Positions 1-6,396 of a stretch of 50,198 bases of DNA are shown one piece after another. Where the stretch lies: positions 1-50,198 of the forward strand of contig DONT01000006.1 in the NCBI GenBank assembly GCA_003513765.1, in the 5' to 3' direction. This DNA comes from Jeotgalicoccus sp. Its GTDB lineage: Bacteria > Bacillota > Bacilli > Staphylococcales > Salinicoccaceae. Within the stretch, counting starts at the first letter, position 1. Each line of letters opens with the position of its first letter. The position numbers and the translations under genes are program-made. Under the pieces are notes generated by a model. That model ran no database searches, had not been told where the DNA came from, and saw only the letters and a program-made list of their open reading frames with translations.

Positions 1-10
1 AGGGTGTTTG

Positions 11-39
11 CTCCGCAATGAGCTTCTGTCATTGCGGAG
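11..39. repeat. Perfect inverted repeat, unassigned
   Basis: An 11-bp arm CTCCGCAATGA (11-21) is followed by a 7-nt loop and its exact complement (29-39). AGGGT at 1-5 and ACCCT at 52-56 could extend the stem. No run of T follows on either strand, so it is not a typical intrinsic terminator. It lies just upstream of the tRNA promoter and may be the tail of whatever lies left of the window. Confidence 0.6.
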
Positions 40-94
40 TAAATAATAAGAACCCTAACCGCAGCGCCTGTTATTAATTTTATGTAAAATTCTA

Positions 95-121
95 TTGACA
101 TTTCGACTAAGAATCTATAAT
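95..121 (+). promoter_or_regulatory. Promoter of the tRNA cluster
   Basis: A consensus -35 TTGACA (95-100) is followed by a TATAAT-rich -10 stretch (116-123). The spacer is 15 nt to TATAAT, or 17 nt if TAATAT at 118 is used. It sits 28 nt before the first tRNA and fits strong constitutive tRNA transcription. Confidence 0.65.
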
Positions 122-148
122 ATATATATTAGTTTGATTTTGCTTTCA

Positions 149-224
149 GGAGAATTAGCTCAGCTGGGAGAGCATCTGCCTTACAAGCAGAGGGTCGGCG
201 GTTCGAGCCCGTCATTCTCCACCA
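149..224 (+). tRNA. tRNA-Val (anticodon UAC)
   Basis: A full 76-nt cloverleaf with acceptor stem GGAGAAT/ATTCTCC, a D-arm AGCTCAGCTGGGAGAGC, anticodon TAC at 182-184, a GGTTCGAGCCC T-arm and an encoded CCA end. It reads valine GUN codons through UAC. It is the first of three tRNA genes sharing one promoter and one terminator. Confidence 0.97.
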
Positions 225-252
225 TTTCATACTCAAATTAATATTTATAAAT

Positions 253-327
253 GCGGAAGTAGTTCAGTGATAGAACATCACCTTGCCAAGGTGGGGGTCG
301 CGGGTTTGAATCCCGTCTTCCGCTCCA
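253..327 (+). tRNA. tRNA-Gly (anticodon GCC)
   Basis: A 75-nt cloverleaf with acceptor GCGGAAG/CTTCCGC, anticodon GCC at 285-287, T-arm GGTTTGAATCC and encoded CCA. The T-arm is not the GUGC-type seen in staphylococcal peptidoglycan-specific glycine tRNAs, so this looks like an ordinary elongator tRNA. Confidence 0.96.
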
Positions 328-346
328 TTTTTTATTAAATACATAG

Positions 347-420
<74 letters not shown>

Positions 421-433
421 CTTACAATAGATT

Positions 434-469
434 ATCACTTTCGACTGTCTGAGTCGGAAGTGATTTTTT
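434..469 (+). terminator. Terminator of the tRNA cluster
   Basis: ATCACTTTCGAC pairs with GTCGGAAGTGAT (one G-T pair) around a short loop and is followed by TTTTTTG and further T-rich sequence. It ends the three-tRNA transcript. Confidence 0.85.
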
Positions 470-486
470 GTTTTACACAAAAATAA

Positions 487-513
487 GCTGCACAAAGTTT
501 AACTTTGTGCAGC
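487..513 (-). terminator. Terminator of murT
   Basis: A perfect 13-bp inverted repeat (GCTGCACAAAGTT and its complement) with a one-base centre sits 12 nt past the murT stop. On the minus strand it is followed by TTATTTTTG. Transcription from murT ends here, so no gatD is co-transcribed downstream. Confidence 0.85.
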
Positions 514-525
514 GAAAGACAAGTC

Positions 526-1851
526 TTATTTTATATGTCCTTTATCTATTAAAGCTTTGCGGATTTCGAGCATTGCGGTATAGGTTGCAAGCATGTGAAT
601 CTGCGTAGTCGGCGCATGTTCAATCGCTTCGATTACACTGGCAAGGTCACCTGCTGCATCGATATTATTTCTGTCGAAGCCTGCTGTAACCAGACGGTCG
701 GTCATAGTATCCACAGCGATACCGCCTGTAATCACCTTTTCGATATTTAAATCGGTTAATGATTCGAATTGTGTATCATCAAGCCATTTTAAATCGATGC
801 CGTCCGCGGGGCGGTTATTAAGAAGTGCAACCAGCGTAAACGGTTCCTTTTCAAGCTTCACAAGGTTCAGTACCTGATCGACTCCGACAGGATTTTTCAC
901 GACGTTAAGGATGATTTTTTTATCGTATGCGATAATGACTTCCTGACGGCCGAAGACGCGTTCGTTCGCAAGGAATGCGTCTTTAATATCAGCCGGTGAT
1001 ACATCGAAAAATCTGCCGACGCTGTACGCTGCAAGTGCGTTGTAGATATTATAAACGCCTGCGTTGTGAAGTGTGTATGAATCGTTATCGAGTGTGAACG
1101 TTGAGTGCGTGACATTGAGTTCCTGAACGCCGGTTACTTTGTAGTCGAGCTCAGGACGTTTGAAGCCGCATGACTGACAGTAATAGTCACCAAGGTTAGC
1201 ATATGTGAAATGGTGGTAATTTAAAGTGTGACCGCATTTTGAACATTGTGTATCTTCTTTTGACTGATCGCTCGAATCAATATCTGTATCGAAGCCGAAA
1301 TACTTCTTGGGATTCGGTAAGTCCTGAGAGTTGAACAGAGGCAGATCACCGTTGGCGATAATCGTGGCCTCAGGTACTTCGCGAGCTGCGTCCGTGAGCA
1401 GATTATATATTTTATCAGTTGTACCGTAACGGTCGAGCTGATCGCTGAAAATATTCGTATGTACAAATAATTTAGGCTGCAGTTCTCTGACGACGTTTTT
1501 TAAAGAGCCTTCGTCTACTTCGAGAATAGCAATGGCGTCTTTCGTTGTACGCGGTGCATTCAGAAAAGCGCCGACGATTCCCTGCTTCATATTGGAACCT
1601 GTACGGTTTGTAATTATGTTATTGTATTTTTTAGAGAGAACGTTTGTCGTAAGAGTAGTGGTCAAAGTTTTACCGTTGGTACCGGTAATTACGATAACGT
1701 CGTAATTTTTCGCGAGATTCCGAAGCAGGTTTTTATCGATTGAAAGAGCAATTTTACCGGGCAGACTGCTGCCGCCGCCTTTAGTAAACGTCGTCAGTAA
1801 ATAATGTACTAATTTACCAGCGTTTTTAGCTATAGTGGATTTAAGTGTCAT
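526..1851 (-). CDS. murT: Lipid II isoglutaminyl synthase, Mur-ligase subunit MurT
   Basis: A 441-residue Mur-ligase-family protein, close to the usual MurT length of about 437. The Mur P-loop TGTNGKT is at residues 56-62. A zinc ribbon inserted in the central domain has Cys pairs C203/C206 and C225/C228. The C-terminal part carries an ADG-x-D stretch (349-353), in the region known to help activate the partner GatD. With GatD, MurT amidates the alpha-carboxyl of D-glutamate in lipid II on the inner membrane face. The family normally sits as a murT-gatD operon. Here a terminator follows at once and tRNA genes come next, and upstream is a divergent ZIP transporter, so gatD must be elsewhere or absent. 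The start follows a GGAG-type ribosome site. Confidence 0.93.
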   Translation of the reverse strand: MTLKSTIAKNAGKLVHYLLTTFTKGGGSSLPGKIALSIDKNLLRNLAKNYDVIVITGTNGKTLTTTLTTNVLSKKYNNIITNRTGSNMKQGIVGAFLNAPRTTKDAIAILEVDEGSLKNVVRELQPKLFVHTNIFSDQLDRYGTTDKIYNLLTDAAREVPEATIIANGDLPLFNSQDLPNPKKYFGFDTDIDSSDQSKEDTQCSKCGHTLNYHHFTYANLGDYYCQSCGFKRPELDYKVTGVQELNVTHSTFTLDNDSYTLHNAGVYNIYNALAAYSVGRFFDVSPADIKDAFLANERVFGRQEVIIAYDKKIILNVVKNPVGVDQVLNLVKLEKEPFTLVALLNNRPADGIDLKWLDDTQFESLTDLNIEKVITGGIAVDTMTDRLVTAGFDRNNIDAAGDLASVIEAIEHAPTTQIHMLATYTAMLEIRKALIDKGHIK

Positions 1852-1972
1852 TCATGTACGCTCCTTTATCTTAAGACTGTTGGGTACCAATTATAACATC
1901 AAGGTATATTCGGTACTATATTTTTTTGAAAAGCGTTATAATAAACAATATTAATCACTGAGGAGAGTAAAC

Positions 1973-2782
1973 ATGTTGGATTTCTTTATGAGTTTGGAAG
2001 CATGGCAGCAGGCGTTACTCGCCACGCTGTTTACGTGGACTATGACGGGTCTCGGTGCAGCAATTGTATTCCTGACAAAAGGTGTAAGTGAAAACTTTTT
2101 AAATATAACGCTCGGCTTTGCGGGCGGAATTATGATAGCGGCGAGTTTCTGGTCGCTTTTAGCTCCAGCTATTGAGGCGAGTGCCGACAATCCTATCGGG
2201 GAATGGTTCCCTGCACTGGTGGGCGTGCTTGGCGGTGCATTATTTATTTATGTATTCGATAAATTAATACCTCACCGTCACAGGGGGGAGGATGCGACAG
2301 AAGGGCTCTCCTATAATACCTCGAGACGCAGTACGCTGCTTATTACGTCGCTCACACTGCATAACATACCTGAGGGGCTGTCTATCGGTATTCTGTTCGG
2401 TGCTGCGGGCCTCAGTGGAGATCCGGTAATGACGATGAGTGCCCTGACACTGGCAATCGGTATCGGGTTGCAGAACATTCCGGAAGGAACAGCGGTATCG
2501 ATGCCGCTCCGGGGAGACGGCGCAAGTAAAAGGCGTGCGTTCTTCTGGGGCTGGATGTCTGCCATCGTAGAACCGATGGCTGCAATGGTCGGTGTACTGC
2601 TGATTGGCATGATGGAGCCGGTACTGCCTTATGCCCTCGCTGCAGGTGCTGGTGCGATGATATTCGTCGTCGTGGAAGAAGTAATACCAAGCACACAGAA
2701 AAATGGACATTCCGATGTTGCAGTCTTTGCATTTATGATTGGTTTCGCCATTATGATGGTGCTGGATGTTGCACTGGGGTAA
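1973..2782 (+). CDS. ZIP-family divalent metal transporter
   Basis: A 269-residue integral membrane protein with about eight hydrophobic segments. It carries the two ZIP metal-site motifs HNIPEG (residues 130-135, TM4) and QNIPEG (167-172, TM5), with a short His-containing cytoplasmic loop (HRHR, 101-104) between TM3 and TM4. ZIP proteins move zinc or other divalent cations into the cytoplasm; which metal cannot be read from sequence. GAGGAGAG precedes the ATG at good spacing. TATAAT at 1937-1942 is a likely -10 but the -35 is poor. No Zur or Fur box was recognised. It is monocistronic, divergent from murT and closed by its own terminator. Confidence 0.9.
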   Translation: MLDFFMSLEAWQQALLATLFTWTMTGLGAAIVFLTKGVSENFLNITLGFAGGIMIAASFWSLLAPAIEASADNPIGEWFPALVGVLGGALFIYVFDKLIPHRHRGEDATEGLSYNTSRRSTLLITSLTLHNIPEGLSIGILFGAAGLSGDPVMTMSALTLAIGIGLQNIPEGTAVSMPLRGDGASKRRAFFWGWMSAIVEPMAAMVGVLLIGMMEPVLPYALAAGAGAMIFVVVEEVIPSTQKNGHSDVAVFAFMIGFAIMMVLDVALG

Positions 2783-2804
2783 GAGATATAAGTTTAATAA
2801 TGTA

Positions 2805-2856
2805 AATAACCCGTATATCAGACTCTGAGGAAGCTGATATACGGGTTATTGCTTAT
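2805..2856 (+). terminator. Terminator of the ZIP transporter gene
   Basis: A perfect 16-bp arm AATAACCCGTATATCA (2805-2820) pairs with 2835-2850. The T tail is modest. It lies back to back with the nupC terminator between two convergent genes. Confidence 0.75.
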
Positions 2857-2868
2857 AATTTTTCACAC

Positions 2869-2900
2869 AAAAAAACTCCGGAGGATTATCCTCCGGAGTT
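2869..2900 (-). terminator. Terminator of nupC
   Basis: AACTCCGGAGGAT pairs with its exact complement (2874-2900). On the minus strand it runs into eight T residues, a textbook intrinsic terminator just past the nupC stop. Confidence 0.9.
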
Positions 2901-2921
2901 CATTTATAAAGTTTTACAATC

Positions 2922-4133
2922 TTAGTAGAAGAATCCGACAATTACAGCACTTAGTAATGAAACAAGTGTTGCACCGTATACTAATTTGAGGCCGAACTTC
3001 GCAACTTTGTCTCCGCTTTCGCCGTGAAGACCTTTTACAGAACCGGCGATAATACCGATACTTGCAAAGTTAGCAAATGAAATCAGGAATACTGAAAGCA
3101 TTGCTTGTGTTTTCTGTGACAGAGTTTCTGCTAATGGCATGAATTCTAAAATTGCTACGAATTCGTTAGTAATAAGTTTCGTCGCCATTAATGAACCGGC
3201 AGTCTGAGCTTCATCCCATGGAATACCAATCAGGAATGCAATTGGCATGAAGATGTAACCAAGAATGTCCTGGAATGATAAGCTTGATCCCGGAATTAAC
3301 AGGAAGATGTTGTTTAACAGACCAATTAAAGCGATAAACCCGATAAGCATCGCACCTACGATAAGGACGATTTTACCACCGTCGATAATGTAATCTCCAA
3401 GAACCTGGAAGAAAGATTTACCTTTCTCAGGGTTTGTAGAAATTTCAACGTCGCCGTCATCAATCTCTTCTTCATACGGGTTGATAATATGAACAATAAC
3501 GTATACACCGAACAGGTTAAGAACAATTGCGATAATTACAAACTGCGGGTCGAGCATTGTAAAGAATGCACCCACGATTGACAGTGAGATTGAACTCATT
3601 GCCTGCGCTGATAATGTGTAAAGACGCTGTGTTGTCATTTTAGGCAGATGGTTTTTGAGTGATACAAAAACTTCTGACTGCCCAAGCATCATTGACGCCG
3701 CACCGTTATATGACTCTATGTAGGGCATGCCAGTGATTTTCGTAAGCAGGAATCCTATTCCTTTAATAATGAAAGGAAGAATTCTCGTAAATGATAAAAT
3801 ACCGATAATTGCCGAGATAAAGATAATCGGAAGTAAAACATTGAACAAGAACACGTTTGCCGGTTCTCCTTCAGTTGTACTCATCAGATCACCAAAGACG
3901 AACAATCCGCCTTCTCTTGCAAATCCAAGTAATTCATCGAACGCGTTAGCCAGCCACAGAATGAATGTCTGTCCGCCTGTTGTACTTAAGAATAAGAAAG
4001 CAGCAAGCAGTTGCAGTGCAAGTAATAAAACAATGTTTTTCCAGTGTTTGAATGCAAGTTTTTTGTTGCTGCTTGCAATCCATGCCAGGAAGATGACGAA
4101 TAGTATACCAACTATTCCCATTACAATACTCAT
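2922..4133 (-). CDS. nupC: Concentrative nucleoside transporter NupC
   Basis: A 403-residue polytopic membrane protein of the CNT family, which imports nucleosides with H+ or Na+. The N-terminal half is a run of hydrophobic helices. The core has the CNT-type signatures GQSEVFVSLKNHLPKMT (around 151-167) and the C-terminal NEFVAILEF and SFANFASIGI segments that line the nucleoside site. Its place directly upstream of and divergent from ctsR matches S. aureus. The start is preceded by TTGGAGGC on the minus strand. A near-perfect cre site lies between its -35 and -10, so CcpA repression in good carbon sources is likely. Confidence 0.93.
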   Translation of the reverse strand: MSIVMGIVGILFVIFLAWIASSNKKLAFKHWKNIVLLLALQLLAAFLFLSTTGGQTFILWLANAFDELLGFAREGGLFVFGDLMSTTEGEPANVFLFNVLLPIIFISAIIGILSFTRILPFIIKGIGFLLTKITGMPYIESYNGAASMMLGQSEVFVSLKNHLPKMTTQRLYTLSAQAMSSISLSIVGAFFTMLDPQFVIIAIVLNLFGVYVIVHIINPYEEEIDDGDVEISTNPEKGKSFFQVLGDYIIDGGKIVLIVGAMLIGFIALIGLLNNIFLLIPGSSLSFQDILGYIFMPIAFLIGIPWDEAQTAGSLMATKLITNEFVAILEFMPLAETLSQKTQAMLSVFLISFANFASIGIIAGSVKGLHGESGDKVAKFGLKLVYGATLVSLLSAVIVGFFY

Positions 4134-4235
4134 AGTAAGCCTCCAAAATTTAATGTATGAAATTGTTCTCTATGTATATGTTTCCATTTAATTATAAAGT
4201 AAATGTTACAAATACGCGATACTGAATCATTATAA

Positions 4236-4249
4236 TGCAAACGTTTACA
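4236..4249 (-). promoter_or_regulatory. Catabolite-responsive element (cre) in the nupC promoter
   Basis: TGTAAACGTTTGCA on the minus strand matches the CcpA consensus TGWAANCGNTNWCA with one mismatch. A minus-strand -10 TATAAT (4229-4234) and a weak -35 TTTATT (4252-4257) are 17 nt apart and the cre fills that spacer. CcpA binding there would block RNA polymerase directly. Confidence 0.75.
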
Positions 4250-4286
4250 GAAATAAAGGGTGTATTGAGAGAAATAAACAAAAAAA

Positions 4287-4361
4287 GCAGATTTTCTAAG
4301 AAATACAAACAGTAGATTTTTTAAAAAAATAAACAAGAGATTTGCCAAAAAAACGCACAGA
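4287..4361. repeat. Three imperfect 24-25 bp AT-rich repeats upstream of ctsR
   Basis: Units begin at 4287, 4312 and 4337. Each starts AGATTT after one or two bases and continues with an A-run and ACA. The third unit contains the ctsR -35 TTGCCA. The A-tracts would curve the DNA and could act as an UP-like element or as part of the divergent nupC/ctsR control region. Confidence 0.55.
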
Positions 4362-4370
4362 CGGTATACT
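4342..4370 (+). promoter_or_regulatory. ctsR operon promoter
   Basis: TTGCCA (4342-4347), a 17-nt spacer and TATACT (4365-4370) form a good vegetative (SigA) promoter. The CtsR operator begins three bases downstream, so repressor binding would cover the transcription start. Confidence 0.8.
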
Positions 4371-4372
4371 TT

Positions 4373-4389
4373 AGTCAAAGTTGGTCAAG
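4373..4389 (+). promoter_or_regulatory. CtsR operator
   Basis: Two direct heptads, AGTCAAA and GGTCAAG, are separated by GTT. This matches the CtsR consensus RGTCAAA-NAN-RGTCAAA with a slightly degenerate second half. It sits between the -10 and the ribosome site of ctsR, giving autoregulation of the whole operon. Confidence 0.88.
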
Positions 4390-4402
4390 GAGGAGTGATG
4401 AT

Positions 4403-4870
4403 ATGCGTAATATGTCGGATATCATTGAGCAGTATTTAAAAGATATGATTGAACAATCTGGCAATGAAGTCGTTGAGATTAAACGTGCGCACATCGCTGA
4501 AAAATTTGATTGTGTACCGTCGCAGCTGAACTATGTTATAAAAACCCGTTTCACTAATGAACATGGATATGTAGTGGAAAGTAAACGCGGCGGGGGCGGC
4601 TACATAAGAATCACGAAAGTTGAAACTCATTCTGAAACCGAGTATCTGGCACATCTGCAAAATTTAATCGGGGAAAGCATCTCGCAGTTAAATGCAGAGC
4701 ACCTGGTCCAGTCCATGTATGAAAATGAAGTCATTACTTACCGGGAATCACAAATTATAGATGCAGTGATGAAACGCGAAATTTTATCGCTTGAGCTGCC
4801 TTACAGAGATATTTTAAGAGCAAAAATTTTACGACGCATAATTACAGCGATACTCTATGCTAAGGAGTGA
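4403..4870 (+). CDS. ctsR: Class III heat-shock repressor CtsR
   Basis: A 155-residue protein of normal CtsR length. The N-terminal winged helix (about 1-75) includes CVPSQLNYVIKTRFT and the glycine-rich wing SKRGGGGYIRI that inserts into the minor groove of the operator and senses heat. The C-terminal domain mediates dimerisation and McsB contact. CtsR represses clp genes until stress, when it unfolds and McsA/McsB act on it. AAGGAGG lies 9 nt before this ATG; a second ATG three codons on is less well spaced. First gene of the ctsR-mcsA-mcsB-clpC operon and self-regulated by the operator just upstream. Confidence 0.96.
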   Translation: MRNMSDIIEQYLKDMIEQSGNEVVEIKRAHIAEKFDCVPSQLNYVIKTRFTNEHGYVVESKRGGGGYIRITKVETHSETEYLAHLQNLIGESISQLNAEHLVQSMYENEVITYRESQIIDAVMKREILSLELPYRDILRAKILRRIITAILYAKE

Positions 4871-4874
4871 TGAG

Positions 4875-5387
4875 ATGAAGTGTGAAATATGCAACGAGCG
4901 TGAAGCGGCAATTCATATTTCGAAAGGTTCGGGGCTTACTCACAGAGAACAATATTTGTGTGAACAATGCGCCAATCAATCGATGGATATAAATTACAAT
5001 CAGACAGATAACCCGTTTGATATTCAGACGCTGTTAAAAATGCTTGCGAACAGTTCACAGCGTGAACAGACAGAAACAGAGCAGCATGCCTGTCCGACCT
5101 GCGGCTCAACACTGAAGAGTGTTGTTAAGAACGGTTTGTTCGGCTGCAGCCACTGCTACGAATACTTTGAGCGCTACGTGCCGGAAATCGTCACGCGTGT
5201 ACAGTTAAATCAGCAGCGTCATATCGGCAAAATACCGTCGCAGGCACACGATACTTTAAAATTGAAACGGGATATCCAGTCGCTTGAACAGACGCTGCAG
5301 GAGAAAGTAAAAATGCAGGCCTTTGAGGAAGCAGCAGTAGTCCGCGACCAGATTCAGGCGCTGAAGGACGGTGGGACCTATGAATAG
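4875..5387 (+). CDS. mcsA: McsA, zinc-finger activator of the McsB arginine kinase
   Basis: 170 residues from the ATG at 4875, chosen because AAGGAGTGAT lies just upstream; an in-frame ATG at 4857 sits inside ctsR. Four CxxC pairs (C3/C6, C29/C32, C73/C76, C91/C94) form two zinc-binding modules. The C-terminus (about 133-165) is a UVR-type helical hairpin like the one in ClpC. McsA binds and activates McsB and helps control CtsR. The stop codon overlaps the mcsB start, indicating translational coupling. Confidence 0.92.
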   Translation: MKCEICNEREAAIHISKGSGLTHREQYLCEQCANQSMDINYNQTDNPFDIQTLLKMLANSSQREQTETEQHACPTCGSTLKSVVKNGLFGCSHCYEYFERYVPEIVTRVQLNQQRHIGKIPSQAHDTLKLKRDIQSLEQTLQEKVKMQAFEEAAVVRDQIQALKDGGTYE

Positions 5388-6393
5388 ACATACGAGCATG
5401 TGGATTCAAAATGCAGTGAACACAGAAATAGAAATGTCATCGCGGATTCGTCTCGCACGTAATATTAAAGGTGTGCCTTTTACTCATATGCTTGAAGACG
5501 ATGAAGATCTCGAAGCCCTTGGGGGACTGGTAGCGAAAGTTCTGCCTGATTTCGGTCTCACAGCTTTGCAGAAACTGCCTGTTCTCGATAGAGCGCTGCT
5601 CGTTGAAAAGCATTTAATCAGTCCGAATTTTGCGAAACACGGCAGCCGTGTATTTATTAATGATGATGAAGATGTGTCTATTATGCTCGGTGAAGAAGAC
5701 CATCTCCGCATACAGGCGCTCGGGACGAATATCGGCCTCGAGGCGCTTTATGAGAAAGCAAACGCAATAGATGATACATTGGAAAAAAAGATAGAGTATG
5801 CTTTTGATGAACAATATGGTTTTTTAACGGCGTGTCCGACAAATATCGGCACCGGCATGAGAGCATCTGTAATGCTGCATCTGCCGGCACTGACGGCAAC
5901 GAATAAAATTCAGCGATTCCACAATAACCTGACACGTTTCGGTTTTACCCTGCGTGGTATATACGGAGAAGGCTCTGAACCGCTTGGTGCAGTGTATCAG
6001 CTCTCCAATCAGGTAACACTTGGTTTTGAAGAATCAGTTATTATTAATAACTTAACCGAGCTGAAAAACCGTTTAATAGAAGAAGAGCGTACGGCGAGAC
6101 AGCATCTACTGACACTGGATACAAAGGATGCAGTAAACCGGTCACTCGGAATTCTGCAGCATGCCTATAAATTATCGTTAAAAGAAGCGTCGATGCATTT
6201 AAGCAATGTGAAGCTCGGTATTGATTTATCGTATATTGAGCTTAATCATTTCAACTTTCAGGAATGGTTCCAGCTGATTCAGCCGGCATTTGTTAAAGAA
6301 CGTATAAATATAGAAGAAGACTACGATTCACCTGGGCTTGCCGCAGAAAGTACGCGGGCATCCTTAATGCGTGAATTACTGGGAGGGAAATAG
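5380..6393 (+). CDS. mcsB: Protein arginine kinase McsB
   Basis: 337 residues of the phosphagen-kinase (ATP:guanido) fold. SSRIRLARN (20-28) is the phosphate-binding start of the domain, and CPTNIGTGMRASVMLHLP carries the family Cys and Arg residues for nucleotide and arginine binding. McsB phosphorylates arginines on misfolded proteins, marking them for ClpC-ClpP, and inactivates CtsR. The ATG at 5380 overlaps the mcsA stop; an in-frame GTG at 5371 is an alternative, and AAGGACGG serves as a weak ribosome site. clpC follows after 3 nt. Confidence 0.94.
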   Translation: MNRHTSMWIQNAVNTEIEMSSRIRLARNIKGVPFTHMLEDDEDLEALGGLVAKVLPDFGLTALQKLPVLDRALLVEKHLISPNFAKHGSRVFINDDEDVSIMLGEEDHLRIQALGTNIGLEALYEKANAIDDTLEKKIEYAFDEQYGFLTACPTNIGTGMRASVMLHLPALTATNKIQRFHNNLTRFGFTLRGIYGEGSEPLGAVYQLSNQVTLGFEESVIINNLTELKNRLIEEERTARQHLLTLDTKDAVNRSLGILQHAYKLSLKEASMHLSNVKLGIDLSYIELNHFNFQEWFQLIQPAFVKERINIEEDYDSPGLAAESTRASLMRELLGGK

Positions 6394-6396
6394 AGT

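Noticed and set aside
253..327. Peptidoglycan-specific tRNA-Gly of staphylococci
   Set aside because: The D-arm and T-arm keep normal elongator features and the anticodon is GCC, so a specialised role is not supported.
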